The position numbers and the translations under genes were made by a program. A stretch of 64,000 nucleotides of DNA, from the NCBI GenBank assembly GCA_016742095.1, contig JACVCJ010000009.1, positions 1 through 64,000 of the forward strand, in the 5' to 3' direction. Each line of letters begins with the position of its first letter. Position 1 is the stretch's first letter. Below, one piece after another: positions 51,403 through 59,746 of this stretch. Source of the stretch: Bacteroidia bacterium. Lineage in GTDB: Bacteria > Bacteroidota > Bacteroidia > CAIKAF01. The notes beneath the pieces were generated by a model. The model saw only the letters and a program-made list of their open reading frames with translations, made no database searches and was not told the DNA's origin.

Positions 51403-53382
51403 ATGATCCTGCCCCAGACCATAGCACAGATTAAGGACGCCGCCCGTATCGAAGAGGTGGTGGGCGATTACGTGCGCCTGAAGCGTTCCGGCTCTAACCT
51501 GAAGGGGCTTTGTCCGTTCCACGACGAACGTACGCCTTCCTTTATGGTGGCGCCGGCCAAAGGGATCTACAAATGTTTCGGCTGCGGAAAGGCGGGCGAC
51601 AGCGTGCGTTTTGTGATGGACCACGACAAGCTTTCCTACGTCGATGCGCTGCGCGTACTGGCTGCCAAATACGGCATTACCGTGGAGGAACGCGAGCTTA
51701 CCCGCGAAGAACAGGAACAGCAGACCGAACGGGAGGCCCTGTTCGTGGCCAATGAATTTGCCCGCAACTGGTTCAGCGATCAGCTCTGGAACAGCGAGAA
51801 CGGGAAGGTGATCGGGCTCAGCTATTTCAAGGAACGCGGGTTCAGCGAAGAGACCATCCGCCGTTTTCAGCTGGGTTATGCCCCGGAACAGCGCAAAGCG
51901 TTCGGAACAACCGCGCGCGAAAAAGGATACAACCCCGTATACCTGCAGAAGCTGGGGCTCGAAAAAGTGAACGATTCCGGCGATACCTACGATTATTTCC
52001 GCGACCGTGTAATGTTCCCGATACACAATGTATCCGGAAAGGTACTGGGGTTTGGCGGCCGTGTACTTAAAAAGAACGAGAACACTGCCAAGTACCTCAA
52101 CTCGCCCGAAAGCGAGATCTACAACAAGAGCAAGACCCTGTACGGCATTTATTTTGCCAAGCAGGATATTATAAAACAGGACATGGTGTACCTGGTGGAA
52201 GGCTATACCGACGTGATATCGCTGTACCAGAACGGCGTGCAGAACGTGGTGGCCAGCTCGGGCACTTCGCTTACCAGCGACCAGATAAAGGCGCTGCGGC
52301 GTTTTACCTTTAACGTGACCATCCTGTACGACGGCGACTGGGCCGGTATCAAAGCCTCTTTCCGCGGGATAAACATGTTCCTGGAGGCCGGCATGAACGT
52401 AAAGGTGCTGTTGTTCCCCGACGGTGACGACCCGGACAGCTTTGCCCGCAAAACGCCCTACGAAGACCTGATCGCCTACCTGAAAGACAAACCGGAGGAT
52501 TTCATTTCCTTCAAAACCCGTGTATTGTTAAAGGATACAGGCAATGATCCCATCAAAAAGGCCGCCCTCATCCGCGACCTGGTGCAGAGCATCGCCCTGA
52601 TCCCCGATTCCATTACGCGTTCGGTGTACATCAAGGAATGTGCCCGCCTGATGGACATCGATGAAAATACCCTGGTGCTGGAAATGAACCGCATCCGCAA
52701 GGGACAGATCAGTCGTGAGGCCGAAACCCCGCCGGTCAACGAGACCCAGACCGGCGAGGTACAGAAGACCGATTCGCCCGACCCGGAGCACGAAGTGCCC
52801 GTTATCACACCGAACAAAGCCAGCGGACTGCTGCCCCAGGAGCGCGATATTATCCGTTACATACTGCAGTTCGGTTCCCGCATGGCCCATTACGTAGGTT
52901 ACGACGCCGAAGGCAACGAAGAACAGGCCAGTTACAAGGTGGGCGAACTGATCGTGAACGAGATCGAACTGGACGGTTTCAGCTTCGAAAACGAGATCTT
53001 TGCCCGTATTTACACCGAATACAAGCAGATCCTGCATGACCCGTTCTATACCAATATCGAAAGCTATTTCCTGAGCCATCCCGACCCGGAAATATGCGAA
53101 ATGGTGATCAACCTGACCGAAAGTCCCTATACGCTCAGCGAGAACTGGAGCAAGTTCGAGGTATACCCGCTGAAAGAAGAAGACCGCATGTTCAAAAGCG
53201 TAATGAAGACCATTTATTCGCTGAAACTGCAGCGCGTGGACCAGTTGCTGGAAAACACCCGTAAACAGTTGCAGCCCGAAATGGAAGAAGAATCGGAAAT
53301 GGGACTCATGGAAGAAATTATGATCTGGAACCAGACCCGGCGCGAGCTGTCCGAGGTACTGAACCGCACTTTTATAAAGTAG
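51403..53382 (+). CDS. dnaG: DNA primase DnaG
   Basis: A 659-residue primase that makes RNA primers at the replication fork. The N-terminal CHC2 zinc finger is CPFH (37-40) with CFGC (58-61). FGGRVLKKNENTAKYLNSPE begins the catalytic core, and TOPRIM residues appear in VYLVEGYTDVISLYQNG and ILYDGDWAGIKAS. The C-terminal part (about 430-659) is the helicase-binding region. The 3' end overlaps the convergent rsmA by 11 bases. Confidence 0.97.
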   Translation: MILPQTIAQIKDAARIEEVVGDYVRLKRSGSNLKGLCPFHDERTPSFMVAPAKGIYKCFGCGKAGDSVRFVMDHDKLSYVDALRVLAAKYGITVEERELTREEQEQQTEREALFVANEFARNWFSDQLWNSENGKVIGLSYFKERGFSEETIRRFQLGYAPEQRKAFGTTAREKGYNPVYLQKLGLEKVNDSGDTYDYFRDRVMFPIHNVSGKVLGFGGRVLKKNENTAKYLNSPESEIYNKSKTLYGIYFAKQDIIKQDMVYLVEGYTDVISLYQNGVQNVVASSGTSLTSDQIKALRRFTFNVTILYDGDWAGIKASFRGINMFLEAGMNVKVLLFPDGDDPDSFARKTPYEDLIAYLKDKPEDFISFKTRVLLKDTGNDPIKKAALIRDLVQSIALIPDSITRSVYIKECARLMDIDENTLVLEMNRIRKGQISREAETPPVNETQTGEVQKTDSPDPEHEVPVITPNKASGLLPQERDIIRYILQFGSRMAHYVGYDAEGNEEQASYKVGELIVNEIELDGFSFENEIFARIYTEYKQILHDPFYTNIESYFLSHPDPEICEMVINLTESPYTLSENWSKFEVYPLKEEDRMFKSVMKTIYSLKLQRVDQLLENTRKQLQPEMEEESEMGLMEEIMIWNQTRRELSEVLNRTFIK

Positions 53383-54145
53383 CGATCTGCCGTGTGATAT
53401 TTACGAATTCGGGCCAGGGCAGCTGCTCGGCGCGTTTATTCAGTATATCTTCGGGTACCCGGCTCAGATCTACGTTGGGAATCGCTTTCAGCGCATTCCG
53501 CAGGGTTTTGCGGCGCTGGTTGAAGGCCGCTTTCACCACTTTGATGAATTCTTTTTCGTCGCAGCCCAGTTCAAAATCTGTTTTACGGATCATATGCATT
53601 ACGCCGCTTTTTACTTTGGGTGGCGGATTGAATACGTTCTCGTTTACCGTGAACAGGTATTCCGTATCGAAAAAAGCCTGTGCGATCACGCTGGTAATGC
53701 CGTACACTTTAGAACCGTGCAGGGCACAGAGCCGTTCGGCCACTTCTTTCTGGAACATGCCGCAGAGCGCCGTTACCTTGTCTCGGTTCTCAATGGCCTT
53801 AAATACGATCTGGGTAGAAATATTGTAGGGAAAATTGCCACAGATCACGATGGGCGCATCTGTGAGCGTGTGCAGGTCCAGCCTCAGGAAATCGGCTTCC
53901 CGTACAGTAAGATCAGGTTGGGTAAAGTGTTTCTGCAGGTAGGGAATACATTCCTTGTCCAGCTCCACGGCAATGGTACGGTGGTTTTCGCGGCCCAGCA
54001 GGAATTGTGTGAGCACGCCTTTACCGGGCCCTACCTCCACCAGGTCGGCGCCGTCGGCCACTTTCAGGATGGCGCGGGCAATGCGTTCGGCCGTGCCGAT
54101 GTCTGTCAGGAAATGCTGACCCAGGTGTTTTTTAGGAGCGATCAA
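53372..54145 (-). CDS. rsmA: 16S rRNA (adenine1518/1519-N6)-dimethyltransferase
   Basis: A 257-residue enzyme (KsgA) that dimethylates two adjacent adenines in 16S rRNA helix 45. KKHLGQHFLTDIGTAERIAR is the family N-terminus, LVEVGPGKGVLTQFLL is the SAM-binding motif, and ICGNFPYNISTQIVFK contains the NFPY form of the N6-adenine motif. Length is normal. It ends three bases before... the DUF4286 gene start is directly upstream (three-base gap), so the two are in one operon with the flavin reductase gene. Confidence 0.95.
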   Translation of the reverse strand: MIAPKKHLGQHFLTDIGTAERIARAILKVADGADLVEVGPGKGVLTQFLLGRENHRTIAVELDKECIPYLQKHFTQPDLTVREADFLRLDLHTLTDAPIVICGNFPYNISTQIVFKAIENRDKVTALCGMFQKEVAERLCALHGSKVYGITSVIAQAFFDTEYLFTVNENVFNPPPKVKSGVMHMIRKTDFELGCDEKEFIKVVKAAFNQRRKTLRNALKAIPNVDLSRVPEDILNKRAEQLPWPEFVNITRQIATL

Positions 54146-54148
54146 GGC

Positions 54149-54451
54149 TTAATCTATTATTTCGAGTACGGTACGGAAGCCTACGGCCTTGTGTCCGTAA
54201 CGTTCGTTGTGTTCTTTCTGCAGGGCCGGCGCATGGTTTGCCATATAGTCGTTCAGCGTGGAATGGTCGGCACAGGTGTACTGTATGGCATAGGTCAGTC
54301 CCGAATCGGCCTGCCCGGTCATGCGCAGCATGCGGTATTCGGTGAATTTGCCCGTGGCCATCACATCGGGGATATGTACGCTTTTCATCCATTGCAGCCA
54401 GTCGGCCACAATTTCATGATCTACGTTCATGGTTACATTGTATATCAGCAT
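54149..54451 (-). CDS. DUF4286-family small protein
   Basis: A 100-residue protein. LIYNVTMNVDHEIVADWLQW, then MKSVHIPDVMATGKF, then YAIQYTCADHSTLNDYMANH match DUF4286, a ferredoxin-like (stress-responsive barrel type) family of unknown role, often next to rsmA in Bacteroidota. It starts at a TAATG junction with the flavin reductase stop and is followed three bases later by rsmA. Confidence 0.85.
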   Translation of the reverse strand: MLIYNVTMNVDHEIVADWLQWMKSVHIPDVMATGKFTEYRMLRMTGQADSGLTYAIQYTCADHSTLNDYMANHAPALQKEHNERYGHKAVGFRTVLEIID

Positions 54452-55356
54452 TATGCGTTATTTTTTAAGGAGAGCAGCAGCAGGAGCCAGGCTTCTTCCA
54501 CCCGTTCGCTGTTGAGCAGCTGCTGGGCCAGGGGATGTGCCTGTACCATCATTTCGCCCTGCGTAAGACCGAATTCTGCGGCCAGTTCGGCGAAGCGTCC
54601 GGATGCTTCAAAATCGTTCAGTTCGGCGGCATCGGGCAGTTTTTCCACGTTGCCGAGGCGGCCCAGGCTGTTGCCCGTGAGTACAGGGCTGTTCCGGATC
54701 GGTTCCGGCAGGGCGTCCACTCCGATGCCCAGTGTAGTAAGCGGTTTGGTCACCTCGAACAGGGCATCGCCGGAAGCGCGCACGTACCAGTTGGCACCGA
54801 GGCGGCCCACCAGGTCTATTTTATGCTGATCGATCATACCCGCTTCGTTCAGGATGTCTTCGCTGACGTGTATTTTCTGTACCTCGCAGATCACCAGGTT
54901 GCCGGCACCACCGCCGTCGCCCGTCTCCACGATCTGTTTCACCTTGCATTCCAGCTGTACCGGACTTTCCTTTACGCGCGGCGGTTTTATGGTATCCGAA
55001 GCGATCTTGGTAAAGCCCGACTTCACAAATTCGTCCACACCGCGGGCATATTCCGTGCTCGACAGCGAGGTTTGCTGCACCATGGCAAAGTTCACCACAT
55101 TGATCACCACTTCGTCTACCTCGCGCACGTTTTCCAGCGTATGCTTGATGGTATTGTCGCGCACGCGGCGGGCGGGCGAAAAAATGAGCGTTACCGGGTT
55201 GGTACCGAAAATATTGAAAAAGCTGAAGGGCGACAGGTTCACTTCGCCCCGGGCATTGATGGTAGAGGCAAAGCAAATGGGCCGGGGGCCGATGGCAGCC
55301 TGCAGGTAGGCCTGCACGGCCAGCGGGGTTTTATCCTGGGGAGAAAAAGAGATCAT
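54451..55356 (-). CDS. Flavin reductase-like (FMN-binding split-barrel) protein
   Basis: A 301-residue protein. IGPRPICFASTINARGEVNL, then SPFSFFNIFGTNPVTLIFSP is the FMN-binding split-barrel signature of the flavin reductase family; VINVVNFAMVQQTSLSSTEY and VRESPVQLECKV-type segments follow. The reaction would be NAD(P)H-dependent flavin reduction or a related flavin chemistry. The C-terminal ~100 residues are an extra helical region. The track start at 55416 adds 20 residues that overlap accA; ATG 55356 is preferred. It is 10 bases downstream of accA. Confidence 0.88.
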   Translation of the reverse strand: MISFSPQDKTPLAVQAYLQAAIGPRPICFASTINARGEVNLSPFSFFNIFGTNPVTLIFSPARRVRDNTIKHTLENVREVDEVVINVVNFAMVQQTSLSSTEYARGVDEFVKSGFTKIASDTIKPPRVKESPVQLECKVKQIVETGDGGGAGNLVICEVQKIHVSEDILNEAGMIDQHKIDLVGRLGANWYVRASGDALFEVTKPLTTLGIGVDALPEPIRNSPVLTGNSLGRLGNVEKLPDAAELNDFEASGRFAELAAEFGLTQGEMMVQAHPLAQQLLNSERVEEAWLLLLLSLKNNA

Positions 55357-55366
55357 GTATACGTTG

Positions 55367-56320
55367 TTAATCGTTGAACACACCCATTTTCTCGAATTTC
55401 CCGATCCGGAGCGCAATGCGTTTTTCCGGTTTCAGTTTTTCGAGTTCGGCGAGCGCTTTCAGTACGGCGTCTTTTACATTGGCATAGGACTCTTCATGGT
55501 TGGTATGGGCGCCTCCTTCGGGTTCGCGGATCACCCCGTCGATCAGCTTGTTATTCAGCATATCGTCCGAAGTAAGTTTGAGGGCCTCGGCGGCGCGCTC
55601 TTTCTCGTCCCAGGTGCGGAACAGGATGGATGAGCAGCTTTCCGGCGAAATTACCGAATACCAGGTGTACTCGAGCATAAACACGCGGTCGCCCACGCCT
55701 ATGCCCAGGGCTCCGCCCGAAGCGCCTTCGCCGATGATCACCACGATGATGGGCACTTTAATGCGGAACATTTCGTAGATATTGCGGGCAATGGCCTCGC
55801 CCTGTCCGCGCTCTTCCGCCTCCAGGCCGGGATAGGCACCGGGGGTATCTACAAAACATACGATGGGAATATTGAATTTATCGGCTGTCTGCATCAGGCG
55901 CAGGGCCTTGCGGTATCCTTCGGGATTGGCCATACCGAAATTGCGGTACAGGCGCATTTTGGCATTGATGCCTTTCTGCTGGCCGATGAACATCACCGGT
56001 TTGCCGTCCATCTTGGCCAGACCGCCTACCATGGCCTTGTCGTCCTTTACGTTACGGTCGCCGTGCAGCTCCACGAAGGTATTGTCCGAAAGCGCATTCA
56101 TGTACGCCAGTACATAGGGGCGGTCGGGATGACGGGATACCTGCACCTTCTGCCAGGCGCTCAGCTTACTATATATGTCCTTACGGGTCTTGGCAATGGT
56201 CTTTTCCAGTTCTTTTACGCTTTTTGAAGTATCTACCCCGGATGTTTCCGTGATCTCGCGGGTTTTTTCCAGTTGCTCCTCCAAAAGTTTAATGGGCTCT
56301 TCAAAGTCGAGATATACCAT
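55367..56320 (-). CDS. accA: Acetyl-CoA carboxylase carboxyltransferase subunit alpha
   Basis: A 317-residue subunit that transfers carboxyl from biotin to acetyl-CoA to make malonyl-CoA for fatty acid synthesis. [20 protein letters not shown] at the N-terminus, [60 protein letters not shown] and [20 protein letters not shown] are all AccA motifs. The track start 56470 adds 50 unconserved residues; ATG 56320 gives family length and lies 19 bases after a -7 element. accD is not in the window. Confidence 0.97.
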   Translation of the reverse strand: MVYLDFEEPIKLLEEQLEKTREITETSGVDTSKSVKELEKTIAKTRKDIYSKLSAWQKVQVSRHPDRPYVLAYMNALSDNTFVELHGDRNVKDDKAMVGGLAKMDGKPVMFIGQQKGINAKMRLYRNFGMANPEGYRKALRLMQTADKFNIPIVCFVDTPGAYPGLEAEERGQGEAIARNIYEMFRIKVPIIVVIIGEGASGGALGIGVGDRVFMLEYTWYSVISPESCSSILFRTWDEKERAAEALKLTSDDMLNNKLIDGVIREPEGGAHTNHEESYANVKDAVLKALAELEKLKPEKRIALRIGKFEKMGVFND

Positions 56321-56339
56321 ACGTAGATTTTTAAGAGAA

Positions 56340-56347
56340 CAAACGTA
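56340..56347 (-). promoter_or_regulatory. -7 promoter element TACGTTTG for accA
   Basis: A perfect TAnnTTTG on the minus strand, 19 bases before ATG 56320. Confidence 0.65.
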
Positions 56348-56485
56348 CGAATTTTGCCGGAACTCTCCGGAAATTGAACTGAAATCGAACGTAAAACACA
56401 GGCCGACAAGGTAAAAGCGCCGGGCTCCCCACGCGATCTTCGCCCCGCACCTCCCCTTTCCCGAATGCATAGCCGCAGCCCCATT

Positions 56486-56588
56486 AAAATTATAAGTCGC
56501 TAAATATACACATATTTTACAAGATTTAGCGAGTTATAAAATTATAAGTCGCTGAATATAGTATTTTTTATATCTTTATAGCGACTTA
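56486..56588. promoter_or_regulatory. Tandem 52-bp palindromic operator upstream of the ATPase-nuclease gene
   Basis: TTATAAGTCGCT occurs at 56490 and 56542, and its inverted partner AGCGAGTTATAA / AGCGACTTA at 56528 and 56580. Both pairs are offset by exactly 52 bases. The direct copies extend to 23 bases with one mismatch (AAAATTATAAGTCGCT then A or G, then AATATA). The second palindrome brackets the -7-like TATCTTTA at 56571-56578, and ends 11 bases before the ATG. This is the layout of a two-site repressor operator; the binding protein is unknown and could be the gene's own product. Confidence 0.75.
56571..56578 (+). promoter_or_regulatory. -7 promoter-like element (TATCTTTA) for the ATPase-nuclease gene
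   Basis: One mismatch to TAnnTTTG, 21 bases before ATG 56600, and enclosed by the second palindrome of the operator. Confidence 0.45.
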
Positions 56589-56599
56589 CAGGAACGGAT

Positions 56600-58030
56600 A
56601 TGGCAGCAGCTGATATTATAGGACGCAGGGCTGAACTCAGGGAGATCAGGGAGTTCATGGATTCCGGCCGGCCCGAATTCGTGGTCGTGTACGGACGCCG
56701 GCGGGTGGGTAAGACCTACCTGGTACGCGAGGCTTTTGAACACCGGTTCGCCTTTCAGCTTACCGGGCTGGCCAATGCCAGTCTGCCCCAGCAGCTGCTC
56801 AATTTTCACACGGCCCTGCAGAAGGCCTTCCCGCATAGGGAATACCCGGTGCCGGAAAGCTGGTTTGAAGCGTTTCAGCAGCTGATGGCCTGTATGGAGA
56901 AAAAGAAAAAAAAGCGGCAGGTCATTTTCCTGGACGAGCTGCCCTGGCTGGACACACCCAGATCGTCCTTCATCAGTGCCCTGGAACATTTCTGGAACAG
57001 CTGGGCCTCTGCCCGTAAAGATATTGTGCTGATCGTATGCGGGTCGGCGGCCTCCTGGATGCTGAACAAACTGATCAATAACCGGGGCGGACTGCACAAC
57101 CGGGTTACGCGCCGCATGAAGATACTGCCCTTTACCCTGCACGAATGCGAGGCTTTCCTGCGATCGCGGCACATACACTGGACCCGCTACCAGCTGATCG
57201 AGATCTACATGGCCCTGGGCGGTATCCCCTATTACCTGAATGCGCTGCAGCCCGGCATGAGCCCGGCACAGAACATAGACCGCCTCTGTTTTTCCGAAAC
57301 GGGGCTCCTGCGCCAGGAGTTCGACAACCTGTACGCTTCCCTGTTCCGTTTCCCCGAGAACCACACGGCCGTAAGCGAGGCCCTGAGCCGGAAAGCGCGA
57401 GGATTAAGCCGCGAGGAACTGATCGCGGCCTCGGGACTGCCCAATGGCGGCGGGGCTACCAAAGTACTGGAAGAACTGGAGGCCAGCGGCTTTATACGGC
57501 GCTACCTGCCCTTTGATAAAAAGGTGAAGGACAGCCTGTACCAGCTGAGTGATTTCTATACGCTTTTTTATTACCGCTTCATTCATAAACGCCGGCAGTT
57601 TGCCGCCGGTCACTGGCTGCAGCAGACCGACAGTCCGGGGCACCGTGCCTGGAGCGGTTATGCCTTTGAACAGGTATGCCTGGCCCATGTACCACAGATC
57701 AAAAAAGAACTCGGTATCAGCGGGGTGCATTCCGAAGAGGCTTCCTGGCGGAGCAGCGGCAAAGACAACGGCGCGCAGGTAGACCTGCTGATCGACCGCC
57801 GCGACCAGGTGATCAACCTCTGTGAAATGAAGTTTTCGATAAACCCGTTTACGATCGATAAACGATACGCGGCCGAACTGCGTAACAAGATCGGTGTATT
57901 CCGTAACGAAACACAGACCCGCAAGGCCGTATTCCTGACCATGATCAGCACCTACGGCGTAAAAGCCAACGAACATTCGGCCGGACTGGTGCAGAACAAC
58001 CTGGACATGGATTGCCTGTTTGCACCCTGA
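56600..58030 (+). CDS. AAA-type ATPase with C-terminal PD-(D/E)XK nuclease-like domain (ATPase_2/DUF234 type)
   Basis: A 476-residue protein. IGRRAELREIREFM is the family N-terminus, VYGRRRVGKTYLVREAF contains Walker A (32-39), VIFLDELPWLD (108-118) is Walker B, and IVCGSAASWML is the sensor region. About 280-350 is a winged-helix-like part (GLSREELIAASGLPNGGGAT). The C-terminus has QVDLLID ... INLCEMKFS with D395, E409 and K411, the D-ExK pattern of PD-(D/E)XK nucleases. Members are scattered, multicopy accessory genes in archaea and Bacteroidota; the role is unknown. It sits alone between accA and icd with its own operator. Confidence 0.88.
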   Translation: MAAADIIGRRAELREIREFMDSGRPEFVVVYGRRRVGKTYLVREAFEHRFAFQLTGLANASLPQQLLNFHTALQKAFPHREYPVPESWFEAFQQLMACMEKKKKKRQVIFLDELPWLDTPRSSFISALEHFWNSWASARKDIVLIVCGSAASWMLNKLINNRGGLHNRVTRRMKILPFTLHECEAFLRSRHIHWTRYQLIEIYMALGGIPYYLNALQPGMSPAQNIDRLCFSETGLLRQEFDNLYASLFRFPENHTAVSEALSRKARGLSREELIAASGLPNGGGATKVLEELEASGFIRRYLPFDKKVKDSLYQLSDFYTLFYYRFIHKRRQFAAGHWLQQTDSPGHRAWSGYAFEQVCLAHVPQIKKELGISGVHSEEASWRSSGKDNGAQVDLLIDRRDQVINLCEMKFSINPFTIDKRYAAELRNKIGVFRNETQTRKAVFLTMISTYGVKANEHSAGLVQNNLDMDCLFAP

Positions 58031-58033
58031 TAC

Positions 58034-58068
58034 CATGAAAAAAGGCTGCTCCAAAAGGAACAGCCCTA
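58034..58068. terminator. Bidirectional intrinsic terminator between the ATPase gene and icd
   Basis: GGCTGCTCC-aaaa-GGAACAGCC is a 9-bp stem with one mismatch. On the minus strand it is followed by T6, fitting termination of icd; on the plus strand the tail is weaker. Confidence 0.75.
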
Positions 58069-58089
58069 CTAAAAATATATGTTTCCGGA

Positions 58090-59316
58090 TCAGGCGAGGG
58101 CGGCTTTAAGGCCCTTGTCGATGGCGTCCAGGAATTCTTCGGTATACAGGTAATGTTCGCCGTGGCTTACATTGTTACCATGGATACAAACGGCAAGGTC
58201 TTTGGTCATTTTGCCGCTTTCTACGGTTTCGATACAAACGCGCTCCAGGGTCTCCGAGAAACGGATCAGGTCGGTATTGCCGTCCAGTTTGCCGCGGAAA
58301 GCCAGACCACGCGTCCAGGCGAAGATCGAAGCGATCGGGTTCGTAGACGTGGGTTTACCTTTCTGGTGATCGCGGTAGTGACGGGTAACGGTACCGTGTG
58401 CAGCCTCTGCTTCCATGGTTTTGCCGTCGGGCGTAACCAGTACGGAGGTCATCAGGCCCAGTGAACCGAAGCCCTGGGCAACGGAGTCAGACTGTACGTC
58501 GCCGTCGTAGTTCTTACAGGCCCATACAAATTTACCGTTCCATTTCATGGCGCTGGCCACCATATCGTCGATGAGGCGGTGTTCGTAGGTAATACCCGCT
58601 TTTTCGAACTCGGCTTTGAATTCGTTCTGGTAAACGTCTTCAAAAATATCTTTGAAACGTCCGTCGTATTTTTTCAGGATGGTGTTCTTGGTAGACAGGT
58701 ATACCGGCCAGCCTTTCTGCAGACCCATGTTCATACAGGCACGGGCAAAACCGCGGATAGAATCGTCTACGTTATACATGCTGAGCGATACGCCGGGGCC
58801 CTGGAACTGGTATACTTCGTGCTCGATCACGGTTCCGTCCTCGCCTTCGAATTTCACGGTGAGTTTACCTTTACCGGGCACTACGAAATCGGTAGCGCGG
58901 TACTGGTCGCCGAAAGCGTGACGGCCAACGATGATGGGAGAATCCCAGGTAGTAACCAGGCGCGGTACGTTGGAGCAAACGATGGGCTCACGGAACACGG
59001 TGCCGTCCAGGATGTTACGGATGGTGCCGTTGGGTGATTTCCACATCTGCTTCAGGTTGAACTCCTGTACACGGGCCTCATCGGGTGTAATGGTGGCACA
59101 TTTGATACCTACGCCGTATTGTTTGATGGCATTGGCCGCATCGATGGTCACCTGGTCATTGGTCTCATCGCGGTATTCCACACCCAGGTCGTAGTACTTA
59201 ATGTCCAGGTCCAGGTAAGGCAGGATGAGTTTTTCCTTGATAAATTTCCAGATGATGCGGGTCATTTCGTCGCCATCAAGCTCCACCACCGGATTGGCTA
59301 CTTTAATCTTATTCAT
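58090..59316 (-). CDS. icd: NADP-dependent isocitrate dehydrogenase (eukaryotic-type)
   Basis: A 408-residue TCA-cycle enzyme that converts isocitrate to 2-oxoglutarate with [78 protein letters not shown] and [20 protein letters not shown] match the subfamily that includes mitochondrial and cytosolic animal IDH rather than E. coli Icd. The R-x-x-x-R.. and SPNGTIRN substrate residues look intact. It is a single-gene unit with its own promoter and terminator. Confidence 0.96.
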   Translation of the reverse strand: MNKIKVANPVVELDGDEMTRIIWKFIKEKLILPYLDLDIKYYDLGVEYRDETNDQVTIDAANAIKQYGVGIKCATITPDEARVQEFNLKQMWKSPNGTIRNILDGTVFREPIVCSNVPRLVTTWDSPIIVGRHAFGDQYRATDFVVPGKGKLTVKFEGEDGTVIEHEVYQFQGPGVSLSMYNVDDSIRGFARACMNMGLQKGWPVYLSTKNTILKKYDGRFKDIFEDVYQNEFKAEFEKAGITYEHRLIDDMVASAMKWNGKFVWACKNYDGDVQSDSVAQGFGSLGLMTSVLVTPDGKTMEAEAAHGTVTRHYRDHQKGKPTSTNPIASIFAWTRGLAFRGKLDGNTDLIRFSETLERVCIETVESGKMTKDLAVCIHGNNVSHGEHYLYTEEFLDAIDKGLKAALA

Positions 59317-59356
59317 AATTGTATTGCTGAATTTTAATAGAATTTCGTTGAAGTGG

Positions 59357-59364
59357 CAAAACTA
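59357..59364 (-). promoter_or_regulatory. -7 promoter element TAGTTTTG for icd
   Basis: A perfect TAnnTTTG on the minus strand with TTTG 18 bases upstream (59386-59383) and a ~40-base leader. Confidence 0.65.
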
Positions 59365-59433
59365 ACAATTTTAGTGGCAGCACAAAGCGAAAATCCCGAT
59401 AAAAAACAGCATATTTGCTTAATAAATATACTT

Positions 59434-59631
59434 ATGCGAAAAAGAATTCTGATCATCCCGGCTTTCCTTTGCCTGCTGCTGAGTTCGGCCTGCAGCGGCG
59501 AATGCGTACGCTGCCAGAAACAGGGCGAGACCACGCTGAATTACTGTGAGACGGATTTCCCGGATAAGAACGCTTACAACGAGCAGGTAGCGGCCCTGAA
59601 AGCGCTGGGCTATACCTGTGGCCAGAAATAG
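59434..59631 (+). CDS. Very small predicted lipoprotein
   Basis: A 65-residue lipoprotein. The signal is KRILIIPAFLCLLLSSAC, with the lipid Cys at about residue 20. The ~45-residue mature part has five further cysteines (CVRCQKQGE, LNYCETDFPDK, YTCGQK), suggesting disulfide bonds or metal binding. I recognise no family. The track start at 59353 adds 27 residues that cross the icd promoter region; ATG 59434 is preferred. It is convergent with the FAD oxidoreductase gene across a GC-rich 115-base gap. Confidence 0.75.
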   Translation: MRKRILIIPAFLCLLLSSACSGECVRCQKQGETTLNYCETDFPDKNAYNEQVAALKALGYTCGQK

Positions 59632-59746
59632 GTACCGCGGCCGTAAAAGCCTGATCGAAAAAAGGCCTGCGTGCACGCACCCGCTGTACGGAGCGCAGCG
59701 CAGCTCGCAGGGATGCCGAAGCCCGTACACAGGGCCCCGGACGATC

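Noticed and set aside
56486-56588. 52-bp repeat considered as a CRISPR remnant or transposon end
   Set aside because: Only two copies, no spacer pattern, no transposase and no target-site duplication seen; position over the promoter fits an operator better.
59632-59746. GC-rich gap with repeated cagggccc strings considered as an RNA gene
   Set aside because: 115 bases with weak inverted repeats only; no tRNA-like or known RNA structure could be drawn.
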